From: Cladopsammia gracilis
Lineage: Eukaryota; Cnidaria; Anthozoa; Scleractinia; Dendrophylliidae
Direction of reading: 5' to 3'
NCBI GenBank assembly: GCA_022457155.1
Contig: JAJGOT010000193.1
Span: 567,001 to 631,000, forward strand
DNA length: 64,000 nucleotides
Shown: positions 24,101-32,600 of the stretch, in pieces
Layout: every line of letters starts with the position of its first letter
Numbering within the stretch: position 1 is the first letter of the stretch
Position numbers and translations under genes: made by a program
The notes under the pieces: model-generated
What the model was told of the DNA's origin: nothing
Databases searched by the model: none
Seen by the model: the letters and a program-made list of their open reading frames with translations, nothing else

Positions 24101-26078
24101 AAAATTTGAACCACAACACGTTCAACCAACAGTACAGTGTATGTTTTGAAAAGCTGACCAAGCTTTAACTTCTTAACAACAAGTTTATAACTTACAACTT
24201 TCAATTAATTACAAGCTGTAGGCATATTACATACCATCCTTCATTAGTGTCCAGTTGGAATCTAACTGCCTCTCAGCCTGCAGATAATAACGTCCATCTG
24301 TCCACAGTGCTGCCTTGGTTTCAGTGACAATAGCAGTACCTAAAAAAATACAGTCAAACCTTTATGAAGTGGCCCTCTATTAAGCAGTCACTTAACAAAT
24401 CCTTGGAATTAAATTTCTCCCCTCATATTTACTGTAAACTTGACCTCTTTTAAGTGGTCACTTCAATTAAGCAGTCAGTTGGCTATAATTCCCCAAGGGT
24501 GAACGCTTAATAGGGGTTTGACTGTATTATATAAAATGAGTCAGTACTACTGTATAATAAACTGCTAAAATAAAACAGTTCATTTGGTTGAACAGTGCAG
24601 ACAACAGGTTAATTGAATAAGCCCTTTCGCTCCCAGAGTCAATTATGGAGACAATTGTAGTGTAGTTCTAACTTTTGAGTCTGTTGATGAAATCCTATGG
24701 TGTGACCATTCAAATGAAACCTCTTCGGCAGTACTTTTGCATGGTACATATACCATTTGCTTTTTTATATATCACGAAATAAAAGTTGGAATTGTTTTTA
24801 AATTTTGATTTTTGGCACTCTCTGGAGTTAAAGGTTCAATAGAAATCAGACATAATTTCTCCTCACCATACCTGATGTGCCACTAAAGCCAGAGATGAAT
24901 TCTCTTCTCAAGTCACATAATGCAAGGTAGTCATTCTGTCAAAATCAATGCAAGTAATATTAATATTTACATGTAACACATTCCAAACATGGAGATGGGA
25001 AGCAACATGTAATAATTAATAAAAAAACAAACGATAGCTTTTGATTTGAAATACCAAAATAAAACGTACTTAAAGACAAGCATAATTACATACTGCACGT
25101 GTCTAATTACACAAGGCTACATGTATAGTTTCCTATGCAGCTGTTATTCAAGCTATTATCCTCCTCCACACTAGTTAGTAGTGAGGAGCATTATGTAATG
25201 ATCCAAATAACAGCTGCATAGGTGACCAGCATGATGCATACACTGTCCTATTAGTACTCAAATCAGGATTGGAGGGGGGGGGGGGGGGGGGAGTTTCTAA
25301 GTCCAAGTTTGGATTGAATGGTCAAACATTTGATTCCCAACAATAATCCATGGTCTGCTATAATGATATCATATTTGTCGCATACAATATTTCTTTTTTA
25401 CTCAAGAGCACCTATGTACATGTACCCTCCCCCATTGGGTTGAAAAATCCTAGTATAGACTGTATATGGGAGTATATGTACCCCCTCCCATTAGGGCCGA
25501 GTTGTTCAAAGCCTGATTAGCACTAATCCTGGATTAACTGTCAACAGAACATATGAGTTGTCATAGTAATTAAACCCGGATTAGCGCTAATCGCCCTTCG
25601 AACAACTCGGCCCTGGAGTATGGGCTGCAAATAGAGGATCAGATTCAAGAAATTTAAAAGTCAAGATTATTTAATGTTAATGCACGCAATGAAGGACAAT
25701 AATAAAGACAAAATGGTGGACCAAATTGGGCAGGGAATATACTGACAAAGCTCAGATAAACCCACTGACCGGCTGACCGACAATATGAGAAGCAGACGAA
25801 CAATCATTCGTATTACATGTCACATATCATTGACATACATGTAGTCAAAATATGGAACAAAGGAAATGGAAATGACAGCTGGATACCCGTGGGCACCATG
25901 ATTGTTGCTTGCTAACATTTCCCTTTATTTTATGCTAAAATATCATTATTTAAAATTAAATAACCTGGTGAGCATCCTGAGATGGAATGATGTAAGCTTG
26001 AACTGCTTCGCTCAGTTGATGTTTACTTCTCATCAGTGACCTGAGTTGCCGTAATAAATGTCCAGTTGGTTTGGCCAT
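8751..26078 (-). CDS. XPNPEP1: X-prolyl aminopeptidase 1 (aminopeptidase P), 18 exons, C-terminus not in window
   Basis: A cytosolic M24B metallopeptidase that removes an N-terminal residue preceding proline. Exons, 5' to 3' on minus: 26078-25965, 24935-24872, 24339-24235, 23657-23617, 21024-20973, 20348-20326, 19087-18961, 18868-18773, 18662-18581, 18020-17864, 16995-16951, 16114-16028, 15611-15502, 12395-12318, 11756-11685, 10798-10738, 9521-9452, 8855-8751. All have GT-AG borders and all phases agree, giving about 496 residues. The ATG at 26078 begins M-A-K-P-T-G-H, aligning with the family N-terminus. Visible landmarks are W-T-D-G-R-Y, A-Y-I-I-P-S, V-I-H-Y-K, the metal ligand aspartates in C-D-S-G-A-Q and T-T-D-V-T-R-T, and the histidines in H-G-T-G-H-G-I-G and T-A-H-E. 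The two metal-binding glutamates of the usual D-E-P-G-Y-Y and R-I-E-N blocks are absent. The gene is divergent from KCTD9. There is no signal peptide, so it is the cytosolic rather than the secreted paralogue. Confidence 0.93.
9098..9312. repeat. Dispersed repeat, family 1 (GCGCGCCACTTTCTCAACCAATC type), partial
   Basis: A diverged partial copy of a dispersed MITE-like family seen at least six times in the window. Shared blocks include CTCGCGCCACTTTCTCAACC, GTTTTCCCGC, TGATTGGTTCATT and TTGTCTGCGTCTG. Better copies are at 40413-40636, 48363-48762 and 53047-53300. Confidence 0.75.
9555..9598. mobile_element. 44-bp perfect-ended hairpin insertion
   Basis: Arms of about 20 bp (CACAGGCG at the left edge, CGCCTGTG at the right) with one mismatch surround a TGTA loop, forming a very stable hairpin. 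Both flanks read GATACAC (9548-9554 and 9599-9605), a candidate 7-bp target-site duplication. It lies 27 bp upstream of aminopeptidase exon 17. A related sequence, TGAGCTTGGGCTGCCTGTGG, sits near 11428. Confidence 0.6.
9902..10283. mobile_element. TTAA-flanked MITE, family 2, copy 1
   Basis: 382 bp bounded by TTAA on both sides (9898-9901 and 10284-10287), with inverted ends AGGGGCTATGTCA and TGACAATGCCCCT. A second copy, 51955-52340, matches over its full length, and a diverged relative lies near 37340-37500. TTAA duplications are typical of piggyBac and Kolobok-type transposases. No coding capacity. Confidence 0.8.
10480..10687. repeat. Dispersed repeat, family 1, reverse orientation
   Basis: Contains the family blocks GCGCCAAGCGCGGGAAAACG, CACGATTGGTTTTGGTTTTA and the terminal CTCAATTGAAAACCACTCT. 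It is next to aminopeptidase exon 16. Confidence 0.8.
11017..11260. repeat. Dispersed repeat, family 1, tandem partial copies
   Basis: One copy in reverse orientation ends at CTCAATTGAAAACTGCTCT (about 11165-11185). A second truncated copy follows directly (AAAGTGGCGCGAG, then CCAATCACAAAGTGTAGC). Confidence 0.75.
12045..12126. repeat. (CTGT)n microsatellite
   Basis: About twenty CTGT tetranucleotides. The Leu-Ser-Val-Cys reading frame through it is an artefact. Confidence 0.95.
12525..13085. mobile_element. TA-flanked TIR element (Tc1/mariner-like MITE)
   Basis: 561 bp between TA dinucleotides, with inverted ends CCGTCAAAGCTC and GAGCTTTGACTG. The middle carries degenerate ATCTTCGGA-type repeats that recur near 56930-57030. 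No intact ORF. Confidence 0.65.
13175..15464. mobile_element. Pogo/Tigger-like TA element, non-autonomous, with nested insertions
   Basis: About 2.29 kb flanked by TA. The inverted ends read CAGTGGAAGCGCGATATAAC on the left and, in reverse complement, CAATGGAATCCCGATATAAC on the right. Subterminal regions repeat the CGATATAACGAT motif many times on both sides (13187-13385 and 15333-15460), a common arrangement for transposase binding in pogo-type elements. The centre is occupied by a HARBI-like fragment (13680-14100) and by a GACGACCGGGACGATTATAT-bounded stretch near 14140-14590, so it looks like an element carrying other insertions. It lies in the intron between aminopeptidase exons 13 and 14. 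Confidence 0.65.
13675..14090 (+). pseudogene. Decayed Harbinger-type (DDE) transposase N-terminal fragment
   Basis: The plus frame reads through [10 protein letters not shown] and [12 protein letters not shown], then after a stop S-T-V-C-E-N-L-Y. That order (Leu-rich helix, short LxTGET turn, FIWLR helix, helix-turn-helix with STVxR/E) recalls the N-terminal region of HARBI1-like transposases of cnidarians. Stops interrupt it at about 14002 and earlier. No DDE catalytic region follows. The assignment is from remembered family layout only. Confidence 0.35.
16273..16686. mobile_element. hAT-like MITE with 8-bp target duplication
   Basis: GTCACAAT occurs on both sides (16265-16272 and 16687-16694), an exact 8-bp duplication as made by hAT transposases. 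Ends are CCCGGGGG runs followed by inverted GGGGATGCTCCGCCC blocks (near 16318 and 16632). The interior repeats GAAAGGGGTACC and GGTATATGAAAGG. No ORF. Confidence 0.8.
17496..17814. mobile_element. TIR element with 6-bp TTAGAA duplication
   Basis: TTAGAA flanks both sides (17490-17495 and 17815-17820). Ends are CAGGGTCTGGAAGGG and CCCTTCCAGACCCTG, 319 bp apart. The right edge is 44 bp from the 3' end of aminopeptidase exon 10. The 6-bp duplication does not single out a superfamily. Confidence 0.75.
18235..18405. repeat. Dispersed repeat related to 20015-20240
   Basis: It shares GACAGACCAAAGTGTCTGTA-like and TCTCTATTA blocks (inverted) with 20015-20240. The two copies lie in opposite orientation around exons 7 and 8 of the aminopeptidase. 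Related TA-element ends occur at 50808-51203. Confidence 0.5.
19124..19924. mobile_element. PIF/Harbinger-like element with TTA duplication
   Basis: 801 bp flanked by TTA (19121-19123 and 19925-19927). Ends are GGGCCTGTTTACATGGAGGG and its inverse. Subterminal blocks repeat GGGTTACCCTNCTAGG on both sides. A 64-codon ORF from an ATG at 19392 (M-A-S-R-S-Y-K) and a second frame at 19580-19765 suggest the remains of an accessory (Myb/SANT-like) protein, but I cannot recognise a motif. The element begins 36 bp upstream of aminopeptidase exon 7. Confidence 0.8.
20577..20766. mobile_element. 190-bp fold-back element
   Basis: Arms of roughly 85 bp (left beginning GCCCTTATCGTAGATGAGTA, right its inverse) form an almost complete palindrome around a short loop near 20665-20685. 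Confidence 0.8.
22171..22276. mobile_element. Fold-back element
   Basis: GTACGGCATTTACGCACTCG and its near inverse bound 106 bp, with a TCACTCGTTCGCTGCGCTCA centre that is itself repetitive. Confidence 0.7.
22391..22522. mobile_element. Fold-back MITE, family 3, copy 1
   Basis: TATGTTGTGGTTAAATTTTA and its inverse at the ends. Related copies lie at 22937-23095 and 23947-24118 in the same intron. Confidence 0.7.
22567..22932. mobile_element. Composite repeat with fold-back end
   Basis: It contains TCACATGACATCTAACAAAC and GACCGTGACAAAAGGTGGCA, then a palindrome at about 22809-22932 whose arms begin CACTTAATGACTG. The same order is found at 48228-48362 and 48780-48905, so it is a dispersed family. 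Confidence 0.65.
22937..23095. mobile_element. Fold-back MITE, family 3, copy 2
   Basis: Ends AATGTTGCAGTTCAAATTTT and its near inverse, with a CTTTGTCTCA centre shared with copy 3. Confidence 0.6.
23947..24118. mobile_element. Fold-back MITE, family 3, copy 3
   Basis: Ends TATGTTGTAGTTCAAATTTT and its inverse. It lies 117 bp beyond the 3' end of aminopeptidase exon 3. Confidence 0.65.
24351..24524. mobile_element. TA-flanked 174-bp MITE beside exon 3 acceptor
   Basis: Ends CAGTCAAACC and GGTTTGACTG, TA on both sides (24349-24350 and 24525-24526). Interior repeats of AAGTGG(C/T) and AAGCAGTCACTT. It ends only 11 bp from the first base of aminopeptidase exon 3. Confidence 0.8.
25494..25613. 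mobile_element. 120-bp MITE (GGGCCGAGTTGTTC ends)
   Basis: Inverted ends GGGCCGAGTTGTTC, with inner inverted GGATTAGCGCTAATC-like blocks. The left flank is TTA but the right flank is not, so the duplication has decayed or is absent. Confidence 0.7.
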
Positions 26079-26667
26079 TGCACCAATGATTTTCTAAAAC
26101 AGTCCATACAAAGATTTTTTTTTCCATTTTATTTTAGCATTTTAACATTTATTTCCATTTATGTCCATACAAAGATAAATTTGGCGAAAAAACATCTATA
26201 AGCCACTAATTCACACAAGACGTTGAAGCCCAAGAGAAGAAAAAAAAAAGCTGAAATCTGAGATCTCACAAAAATAGCGCAAATCCCCGGAACTCGCCAA
26301 CAGGCTTATATCTTATCTAAGCATAAATAGAGCTTTAACGAAACTTATCTACCATTACTACTTACCTACAGAGATTCCTGGTGTGTTATACCGCTTTAGT
26401 GGTTCAATTGAGGGTAGTTTTCTGAACATTTCCCCACCCGTGAAGACAAAAACAAGCAGGCCTTATTTAATTGCAGTCGTTTTGCGGGCCTACAATCGGA
26501 CCTACAGGGATTGGGGAGGACTAGGACCCAGGGGCGCTCATATGCTATAAACTAGAAACGCCTGCCAGTTTTCGTGGATGACAACACATTTTCTGCTGAG
26601 ACCGACAGGATTATGTTTTTTAATGCGACGAAAAAGGCCCTTAAAAAACACCTTTAACCGATAAAAT
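26079..26667. promoter_or_regulatory. Shared divergent promoter region of XPNPEP1 and KCTD9
   Basis: 589 bp separate the ATG of the aminopeptidase (minus, 26078) and the ATG of KCTD9 (plus, 26668). The spacing holds both 5' untranslated regions and both promoters. I see no convincing TATA box. A transcription start cannot be placed from sequence alone. Confidence 0.6.
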
Positions 26668-29600
26668 ATGCCAGAGTTTGTTCAGAAGAGAGTGACGGTA
26701 CTTGCGAAAGGTTCTAGAACTGGAGGAAAGGTAGGATTTCAATGTTTTTATTTTCATTTTCAGTCAGAAGTCCTTTAAAAATCTACATGCGCGTGTCCTC
26801 ACATTTCAACGCGATTCAGAACTCCTCGTAAAATTTAGCGAGAGCCTTTTTTTATCTGGTAGTCACCGATGACTTGTAATGACTTGCAAAATTTCACACA
26901 ACTCCTTAAACAGTTATTTTATTTCAATTATTTAAGCTTATATTAAATTTTCACAGAACAGTTATGCATCAGTCAATTCCAGCACTCTACCCTTCACCCT
27001 GGGCATTAGTGGAGCATTTGGTCACATTGTAGTCCAGGGGGTGGCATATTCGCAATTTTTTCGTGGCCTGGGGGCTGGGTTCTTTCTGTGTGTACCGGAA
27101 CACAGATGAAGTAAAACAAAAGGAACAAAGAACAACAATAATACAAATGCAAAACAAGACCAAAAATACAATACCTCACAAACAATAGAAGACAATGAGT
27201 GCCGATACATGCAGAAAGACCCGGCAGTTGGGTATTTGACGACCCTGGGACCATCCCTGGGCATTTGACACCCACGTGGTTTCGGCCACGTATTTGCAGA
27301 GAAGTCAAACATGGTGTCATTCGTCCTTGAGCAGTGCTGATATATATTGTGGATGAGCTCTGAGGGGCAGGGCATTTGCATGCATCTTTGGTCACACCCC
27401 AGGGCATTTGAACAGCGTATTTGTCCCCACCCCGGGGAATTAGCCAATTTAAAAAAAAAGTTGCTGATGCCTGGGGTTGACCTGGAGGTGGGGGGAATGG
27501 GCATTCAGGGGTTTCAATAGAAGCCGGCTACCGGCAGTGTACCGCTGCCTACTTCACTTCTCACCGCCAGTTACCAGACCGCCTTAGTGGGATGGGGCCT
27601 TACAGCCCCTTATCTGTCACAACTGCCTATTATACCTTGGCCAGCCGCCTACTTCAATTCTTATTGAAACCCCTGGGCATTCCTGGAATTGACTGGTGCA
27701 TTAGATTTTGAAAAGGAGGAATTACCAATCTACCAGATTGCAGAAACTTAGTTAACTGGTGCCTTCATGCTTATTTGTGCCAGCACATCTCATCATGCCT
27801 CCTGCCTCGACATTCTTAAAGTACTAAAAGACACTGAATTTTCTGCACCTCGCTTTGTACAGAAGTCATTACATTGGAAACCAAGTAAAGTAATAATTAT
27901 TATTATTATTGTGTGGAAGCATTGCCTGGTGTAAGGTTGATGCTCTTCTAAATTAGAAACATGTAAATTTGGGACTCAGGCAGCCGCAGATCACATGTCA
28001 GAGTTTTAGTGTTAGAGTTTTATTCCTATAGGGTGACAATTTTATTGAATTGTTCTGACCACCAACATGGTCAATAAAGAGGGTCCGCTATAGCCCATTT
28101 GCAAAATTCAATCACATGTACACTGCAATAATACAAATGTTCTGTCACGTTCACCCAAAAATAAAGGAATATTCTTTAAATTCTCCAGATCACCGCATCC
28201 TTTTTAGACAAGCCCAATGGCAAATAATACCAACCCGTGAATAAGAAATGGTACTGCATATCGCAGTATTGCAGCAAAATTATGTATGAACTGTCCACAT
28301 GCTTTCATGGTTGTTAGAGTCAAATGCCAAGTTTTCAAAATCTATGAAATTCAGATATAGCATTGCTTGCCACTCGTTAACCTGCTCAAATGATGTTTGG
28401 CAGTATGAAGACCTACTCTGTTGTCCCTTTGCCCTTTCTAGAACCTGCCTGTTTTTTCCTCAACCTACCGGTACAATCGACTCTGTTTTTTATCCTATCA
28501 ATAATAATCTTTTCACAGGGTAAAAATGGGACATAATGCATTATGAAGCATGCTCAAATTAGTGACCACAGCACTGGGAACAAATACGTAGATTTACCAA
28601 AACACTAAAATAAATGATTTAAAGCAAAATAAAATGATTTAGCACATGATTAATGTATTAAGTAAAACATTGCATTCACAAATATGCCAAAAGATCTTGA
28701 AATTAGCAATCACAAATCGTGGATAAATAAAAGACTCAATCACACTTTGAACACAGGAAAAGAAAAAGCTCCTAGCCTATCACACTTCAAGTAAAAAGTA
28801 CATAGGGGACCCTCAATAAAGGCTCTCTTTTTGTGTCGTGGTTTAGGTGATTGCTGTTCCAGATACTCTTGAAGAATTCCTTCGTGTAGCCCAGAACAAA
28901 CTTGGACTCCAAAGACATGTAGTGGCAGCAGTTTATACTAAAAATGGAGGACTGATTGAAGATGTTGACTTGATCAGGTACAAAACACACTTGTAGGTTT
29001 AATGCCATCAGTTTATTAAAGTGCTGTACTTTTTTTTCAGCCAAAATAACAAAGAAAAGAAAAAGCTGATAACGTACTCAGTGTTCATGTTTAGCACTTC
29101 ATAAGGCAATAGTTAATAAAGTGCTGTACACATGAAAACTGATTAAGTTATCAGCTTTTTTATCTTTGACTTTTTAGCCATTAAATTGTCACTTACTGTA
29201 AGCCCATTTTTCACTAATTCCCCAACTACGCCCCCTGACACAAATGAAAAACAATTCGCTTTTTGGCACGGAGAGAAGTTTATTAAGGATATGAACAAAA
29301 AGTAAACAACAGCCAACGATATGCCTAATAAACCTCTCTGCCACCCTTTGACATTAATTAAAATCACCCAGGGTGGGTGGGTGGGAAGACGAAAACGAAA
29401 CAGTGCGATACAAAACTAGTCTGGTACGCTCGAAGTGAAAACTGACTCGAACTGAAAAATGAAACTCCTGTCACCTGATACTAAAGGGTGTATGTTGCGC
29501 AATTAATCCCTTTGAACACGTGCTTGTCCAAAGGGGGTAAATTCCCCAACTACGCCCCCTGACACAAATGAAAAACAATTCGCTTTTTGGCACGGAGAGA

Positions 29601-32600
29601 AGTTTATTAAGGATATGAACAAAAAGTAAACAACAGCCAACGATATGCCTAATAAACCTCTCTGCCACCAAACGGAACGCCCAAAAACGAACTGTGCACG
29701 GAACAACTACGAAGTACTAGAAAGAACAGCAAAACGAAGCTGCTGAGCGAAGGCGAGCTTAGATTCGACACTAAATTCTAAATAAGCCTTATACGCATCA
29801 CTTGCCCAGTCTCCGTATATTTGTATGAGTTCACCTGGTACACCGTGATTAAAGGCCCAAGAGGCCGCACCTCGACGGAAAGAATGCCCTCGATAGGACG
29901 AAGCGTGAGGAAGACCAGCAGCGGAAATAGCCCGACGGAACGCAGCGATAAAACGATCCTGAGTGAGAATAGTAGTGCCGTAATGGCTAGGCAAAACGAA
30001 TAAGGCGGACCGAGAACTAGCGGGAACGAGACAAACCATACGTTGATATGCGGAGACTGGACATATGGGAGAGCCGGGCAATCGTAACAAAGGAATATGT
30101 AACTTTCGCTCTCCGAACTGAATAGTCTTGGTACACTTAAAAGTAACAATTAGTCCATGTTGATTTGTTGCAACGTCGCTCCGCGTAAGATCACGCGAAG
30201 GATCAAAACGCTTACGTGAACGAGGTACTATATTAGCTAACCGCGCCATTAGAAAGAATGTGAATAAAAAGGCACAAAACAGCGTGCACGAAATAGGATC
30301 ATTCTCGAAATCTAAAACCCTAGAAATCTGACACAAAATTTTAGGAGTAACTGGAGGAGCTCTGCATGGGGTGTGAAGCGCGTTACGCGCAATGCCACGC
30401 AACGTCAAAGAGAGGAGAAAATCCTTATTAAAGGGAAAATCTAGCCCTGAAAACAAATGCAACAGCTTAACCCCTGACAAATAGTTACGAATCGCGGGAG
30501 GACTAAGAGTACGGCTAAGAAATTGCACATACAAGCAAATAGTATCCAACGTAGCTGGCGTCGGTGTAAATCGGAAATATGTACAAAATAACAAAAAGGC
30601 TTTAAATTGAGTTCTTAAATTACTAAATGTTCCAGCACTATAGGCAGAACGAAGTGTGTACTTCCAATCCTTTCTCAATGCAGATAATGCTAAGAAATCT
30701 ATAATAAAAAGGAAACAAACAAGCAAAACGGTCAATTAGAAAGGACTGTCTAACTGGAAGAAAGTAATTGGCACAGAAACTGCAATAAGTTGATCACGTT
30801 GAACACGGTGCAGGAATTGTTCTTTGGCACGCGAGGACACATTCCAGCGCGAAAGCACGTCAGCTTCACTGTTCAACACACCAGGAAGATGAACCGCTCG
30901 AATCTCGAACTCGTGTATTGCCGCCAAGAAACAGACTTCTTGTAGACAAGAATTAAGAAATGCATTCCGACATCGTCCCGAGTTCAACGCAGTGACTGCG
31001 ACTTCGTTGTCACACCGAACAGTCAAACGAAGGCCGCGCCAAAGATGACCCCACAGTTTAAGAGCAACAACAATGGTCAAAAGTTCCAAGGAGTTAATGT
31101 CAAGATGCTGGATTGAGATGAACTCTGGGAACTCCGCATGAAAATAATAACGCGCACAAAGGCCTCCACAACCGGTTAGACAAGCGTCAGTGGTAAACAC
31201 CTCTCCAGGAGACGACCAGTTGTTTACGGAAATCATGGACACACCGTTGTAGACACGCAAAAACCTGCACCACCATTTAATGTCTTGACGAAATTCAGAA
31301 TTAAGATTAATATGATGATGATTAAATTTTACCGACCGTAACAAACGAAGAATCCGCGCAATGAAGACTCGACTTTGGCGGACGCACTTCGATACAAATA
31401 CCAACTTGCCTACTAGCGACTGGAGGGATGATTTCGTTGTTGTACGTGTATGTAACCATGTGTGTAACAAACTCTCAATTTCGGTTAAACGGTCAGAGTC
31501 CACAGATAAGGTAAAGTCAAGAGTATTGAGCTCGACACCCAAACAAGTCATTATTGTAGAAGGAGGACATGATTTAGCAATAGATTCTTCTAATCCAAGA
31601 TGATGCAGCAAAACTCCAACCTCATTGAAATGAGACGTTGCCAAAGTCGGCGGCGAAACACCAATAAAGTCATCGAGGTAATTAAATGTACTAAATCCGC
31701 GCCGGTTGAGAATCCAAGTGACTGCGGAAGTGGAGCGTTGACATGCCATCGCGGCAGAACGGAGACCCATAGTTAAAACTGTGTCAAAATAAAATTGTCT
31801 GTTCCAGGTATAACCAAGTAAACGATAATCATGCGGATCGACGGGGAATTGGCGGTACGCTTTTCGAAGGTCGCGCTTGTATAGCATGCAGCCCCGACCG
31901 AGTGAAACAATCGCTGCGACGATGGCATCAATAGTGGGATAACTCAATTCGAGGAGCTCTCCAAGAAAGGAACCAGAAGGAATACCATCATTAACTGACG
32001 AGCCACAAGGCCAGCTCAAATCCACGATCACTCGTCGTTCCTGAGAGTCGCGCTTGGCCACCGTGTTTAGAGGAGATACCACAAAACCGTGAGGAAAAGG
32101 CGGTGCATCGAAAGGTCCTGCAACTCGACCAAGTGAAATCTCGCTACTTATATAGTCTTGAACTTCGGAAGGAAAATTCAACGCGCCACGGTGGGTACGA
32201 AGGTCAAAAACTGGAAGAGTCTGGTTAGTGTAACCAAGTGGCCAACCAAATTCCAAAAAGTCACAAATTACACGGTCCTCATAGTCTTGAAGCAAGGCAC
32301 GCCACACTGGAATATTCAGTCGAGAAGGAACGGGAATACGAAGGCCTGTGTAATTGAACTGTCCAGAAGAAAAGACAGCACGATGAGCGTCGACAAAGGA
32401 GCTCGTGACAGGACGTGTTGCATAATCAAAAACTGAATGTCTCGATTGTGAAAACTTAATAAACCCATTGTCTTGAGTAGGAAAACTAAAACTGGGACAC
32501 GAAAACTTTGTCAGTCTAGAATCTAAATGTCTTGCAGGAGAAAAGTCTTGCAATAAAAAGTCTCGAGTAAATTGGCTAGAACCACAACTAAAATCCAAAA

